This document shows, in pieces, positions 4,551-6,603 of a stretch of 6,603 nt of DNA. The stretch's first letter is position 1. Every line of letters begins with the position of its first letter. A program made the position numbers and the translations under genes. The notes under the pieces were generated by a model. That model was not told where the DNA came from. It searched no databases and was given only the letters and a program-made list of their open reading frames with translations. The stretch is from the NCBI GenBank assembly GCA_021835185.1, contig JAKBQO010000084.1, positions 1-6,603 of the forward strand, written 5' to 3'. The stretch comes from Thermoplasmata archaeon. GTDB lineage: Archaea; Thermoplasmatota; Thermoplasmata; Thermoplasmatales; Thermoplasmataceae.

Positions 4551-6091
4551 AAACAATGGTCGAGGTACTTGAAAATTCAGAAAAAAGCGATCCATTTATC
4601 ATATACTTTAAGAATACTATGACCTATGGAGAATTTGAAGGATATTCAAATGCCGTTGCTGCACAGTTTTCTATGTATTGTGATCCAGGTGACATTGTAG
4701 CAATAATAGCAGAGAATATACCTCAGTTTCCCATAGTGCAGTATGCAGCATGGAAAAATTCCTGCATTTTTGTGCCACTTAGCCCCCTGGATTCTGAGAA
4801 TGAAATTGCAGGGAAAATTAAGTTCATAGACGCCAGGGTGGTGGTAATCAGCAATGAATTCAGGGAGAAATTCTCCAGCCTGATGGAAATACACAGCGTC
4901 CATGTTTTATATACAGACCCCACTACTTTCGGAAAATTGCCGGATAATATGGCAGAAAAATACATTTCCGGAATAATGAAAGAAGAATTAAACCTCAGAA
5001 TAAAGAAAGAATTCAAGGCATATAATCCAGAACCTGGCAGTATAGCCATGCTTGTATTTACCTCCGGCACATCAGGCAGGCAGAAGGCTGCAGAGATAAC
5101 CCATAGCAATATATACGCAGCTTCATATATATACCGTGAATGGTATTCCGTACAACCACATGACAAAAACCTGTGTATTGCCCCCTTCTTCCACATAACA
5201 GGGTTAATTTTTGGTATATCGTTGACAATGCTGGCCCATTCATCCATGGCATTGACATACAGGTTTAATCCGGAAAACGCACTGGAAACTGTAGAATCAG
5301 AAAAGACAACAATTACCATGTTTGTTGCTACAGCCTACCGGGCTATGATCAATTCATGGTCAAAGGTTGATAAAATAAAAACCAGGCTCTCATCCATGAG
5401 GCTATGGTCGGCAGGCGGAATGCCCATGCCCTATAAAACTGAAATAGAATGGAAAGAAATGTCAGGTAAGTGGATATATATGGCATATGGATTAACTGAG
5501 AGCACTTCTCCAGTAGCACTATGGGAATACCCATATACAGACAATATCCCATTATATAATGGCATAGTTACAGCTGGCAAACCGGCAAACTATACACGCA
5601 TAGTCAGGGCAAGGGGTGGTGAACTGGTAGTTTCAGGGCCACAGGTTATAAGAAGGTACTATAAGAATCCGGAAGACACGGAAAAGGCATCCGGGAAATA
5701 CGGGCTGAAAACAGGTGACATATGCTATATTGATAGCAATGGATATATCTATATAATTGACCGGAAGAAAGACCTTATAGATGTATCCGGGTATAAGGTA
5801 GTTCCTGCTGAGGTTGAAAATGCAATAAGAACCTGTGATCAAGTTGAAGATGTTGTAGTTGTTGGAGAAAATGATGAATATAAAGGTGAAGTCCCTGTTG
5901 CGTATGTTAAATTGTCTACAATCCCAGATAACTACGAAGAAATGAAGAAAAATATTTACGGCGTATGTAAAAAAGAACTGGCAAGATATAAGGTGCCTGC
6001 ACGGATAATCTTTGTAAGGGACATGCCATTGAACGCATCTGGAAAGATTAAACGGTCAGGAATACATTCTGTAGAGGTGGTTTATCAATGA
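4547..6091 (+). CDS. AMP-forming acyl-CoA synthetase (ANL superfamily, FadD-like)
   Basis: This 514-residue ligase should activate a carboxylic acid with ATP to an acyl-adenylate and pass it to CoA, in the cytosol or at the membrane. The ANL core motifs appear in order. The phosphate-binding loop is TSGTSGRQK (172-180), followed by PFFHITGL (213-220). YGLTEST (314-320) is the A5 motif. TGD (389-391) is followed by the hinge region DRKKDLIDVSGYKVVPAEVE (405-424). PLNASGKIKRS (494-504) near the end carries the catalytic Lys500. Length and motifs match medium- or long-chain fatty acyl-CoA or aryl-CoA ligases; the chain length or exact acid cannot be read. The start is GTG, overlapping the SDR stop by four bases, with a strong Shine-Dalgarno site. 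The stop overlaps the next start in ATGA. No signal peptide is seen. Confidence 0.92.
   Translation: MKTMVEVLENSEKSDPFIIYFKNTMTYGEFEGYSNAVAAQFSMYCDPGDIVAIIAENIPQFPIVQYAAWKNSCIFVPLSPLDSENEIAGKIKFIDARVVVISNEFREKFSSLMEIHSVHVLYTDPTTFGKLPDNMAEKYISGIMKEELNLRIKKEFKAYNPEPGSIAMLVFTSGTSGRQKAAEITHSNIYAASYIYREWYSVQPHDKNLCIAPFFHITGLIFGISLTMLAHSSMALTYRFNPENALETVESEKTTITMFVATAYRAMINSWSKVDKIKTRLSSMRLWSAGGMPMPYKTEIEWKEMSGKWIYMAYGLTESTSPVALWEYPYTDNIPLYNGIVTAGKPANYTRIVRARGGELVVSGPQVIRRYYKNPEDTEKASGKYGLKTGDICYIDSNGYIYIIDRKKDLIDVSGYKVVPAEVENAIRTCDQVEDVVVVGENDEYKGEVPVAYVKLSTIPDNYEEMKKNIYGVCKKELARYKVPARIIFVRDMPLNASGKIKRSGIHSVEVVYQ
6074..6079 (+). promoter_or_regulatory. Strong ribosome binding site for the thiolase-like gene
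   Basis: GAGGTG lies 8 bases before the ATG at 6088, within the last codons of the synthetase gene. It matches the 3' end of archaeal 16S rRNA well and fixes the start at the ATGA overlap. Confidence 0.8.
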
Positions 6092-6603
6092 TAAGGGGTT
6101 TTTCAGAAGCTATATACAAAAATTATGATGGGACAGCATATGAAATAATGAATGAGGCGCTAAATAAATCACTTTCCATGGCTGGATTGGAGAGAAAAGA
6201 TATTGATGGCTTTATGACAACATTTCTCCCAGGTGTCTTTGATGGGAACGTATACATGCATTTTTTTCCGGACCAGATATGCAATTATCTTGGAATTAAG
6301 CCAAAATACATAGATTCCATGGAGTATGGTGGGCCGTCAGTGCTTTCCGCATTCTGGAGGGCTGAACACATTATAAATTCAGGGATGGCTGAAAATATTC
6401 TGCTCCTGTTTGGGGGCAAAGGTTCAGCAGTAAGGAAAAAGAAACAGACAGTGGATTCCATTGAAAACCTTTATTCTGACATTACCAACACACCTTATAA
6501 GCCCCTGCTGTCAGGATATAATTATACAAATCCAGTTTCGGATTACGCATTGTTAGCTCAACGCCACATGAAAATATACGGGACAACAGATGAACAGAGG
6601 GCA
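6088..6603 (+). CDS. SCP2-type thiolase-like protein, C-terminus cut off by window edge
   Basis: The frame is open for 172 codons to the last base, so more than half of a typical thiolase of about 380-390 residues is missing. It begins MIRGFSEAIYKNYDGTAYEI, then has an alpha-helix and MAGLERKDIDGFM (31-43), the usual thiolase-fold opening. ENILLLFGGKG (102-112) follows, and YGTTDEQRA (164-172) is typical of the SCP2/archaeal thiolase branch. Where thiolases have the nucleophilic Cys, my hand alignment places Gly82 within YGGPSVLSA (80-88); the only Cys in the visible part is at 65. Such proteins may still bind acyl-CoA, but they cannot do standard thiolysis with that Cys. Cys-less relatives with a DUF35 partner act as aldolases in steroid side-chain breakdown. 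It is translationally coupled to the acyl-CoA synthetase by a 4-base overlap. The family is clear; the reaction is open. Confidence 0.82.
   Translation, partial: MIRGFSEAIYKNYDGTAYEIMNEALNKSLSMAGLERKDIDGFMTTFLPGVFDGNVYMHFFPDQICNYLGIKPKYIDSMEYGGPSVLSAFWRAEHIINSGMAENILLLFGGKGSAVRKKKQTVDSIENLYSDITNTPYKPLLSGYNYTNPVSDYALLAQRHMKIYGTTDEQRA

Noticed and set aside
4723..5319. 198-codon minus-strand open frame inside the acyl-CoA synthetase gene
   Set aside because: It lies wholly antisense to a gene with a full set of ANL motifs. Its product has no recognisable motif and the frame is explained by the codon use of the real gene.

Overview
The window looks like a chromosomal segment from an AT-rich archaeon, most likely of the Thermoplasmatales (Ferroplasma, Acidiplasma, Picrophilus or Thermoplasma type). 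This is inferred from four things: heavy use of ATA (Ile) and AGG (Arg) codons; archaeal TATA boxes about 22-26 bases upstream of start codons, which implies leaderless mRNAs; strong Shine-Dalgarno sites only in front of the operon-internal genes; and a bacterial-type pantothenate kinase, which among archaea I associate with this group. The genus cannot be fixed from the sequence alone.

Left part (1-3571), minus strand. In transcription order it carries a group I nucleoside hydrolase (3571-2690), a nucleoside 2-deoxyribosyltransferase family protein (2548-2096), a type I pantothenate kinase CoaA (2057-1095) and an NCS1-family nucleobase/vitamin permease (from 795, running off the left edge). 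Each gene has its own candidate TATA box, so this is a cluster of separately promoted genes rather than a single operon. Three of the four fit uptake and N-glycosidic cleavage or exchange of nucleosides and bases. CoaA starts coenzyme A synthesis from pantothenate and is followed by a hairpin plus T-run that resembles an intrinsic terminator. The 300-base gap at 796-1094 holds a doubtful 43-codon ORF with its own well-placed TATA box.

Middle (3572-3830). This is a divergent promoter region. It contains TATA boxes for both directions and an imperfect inverted repeat (3734-3803) whose right arm abuts the proximal TATA box of the rightward operon.

Right part (3831-6603), plus strand. It is a tightly coupled operon with 4-base stop/start overlaps: a FabG/PhaB-like short-chain dehydrogenase, an AMP-forming acyl-CoA synthetase, and the first 172 codons of an SCP2-type thiolase-like protein. 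The thiolase-like protein appears to have Gly where thiolases carry the nucleophilic Cys. Together these suggest CoA-thioester metabolism of a fatty acid or another carboxylic acid: activation, 3-hydroxy/3-keto interconversion, then a C-C bond step. The lack of the thiolase Cys raises the possibility that the last step is not ordinary thiolysis. No tRNA, rRNA, CRISPR array or intact mobile element was seen.
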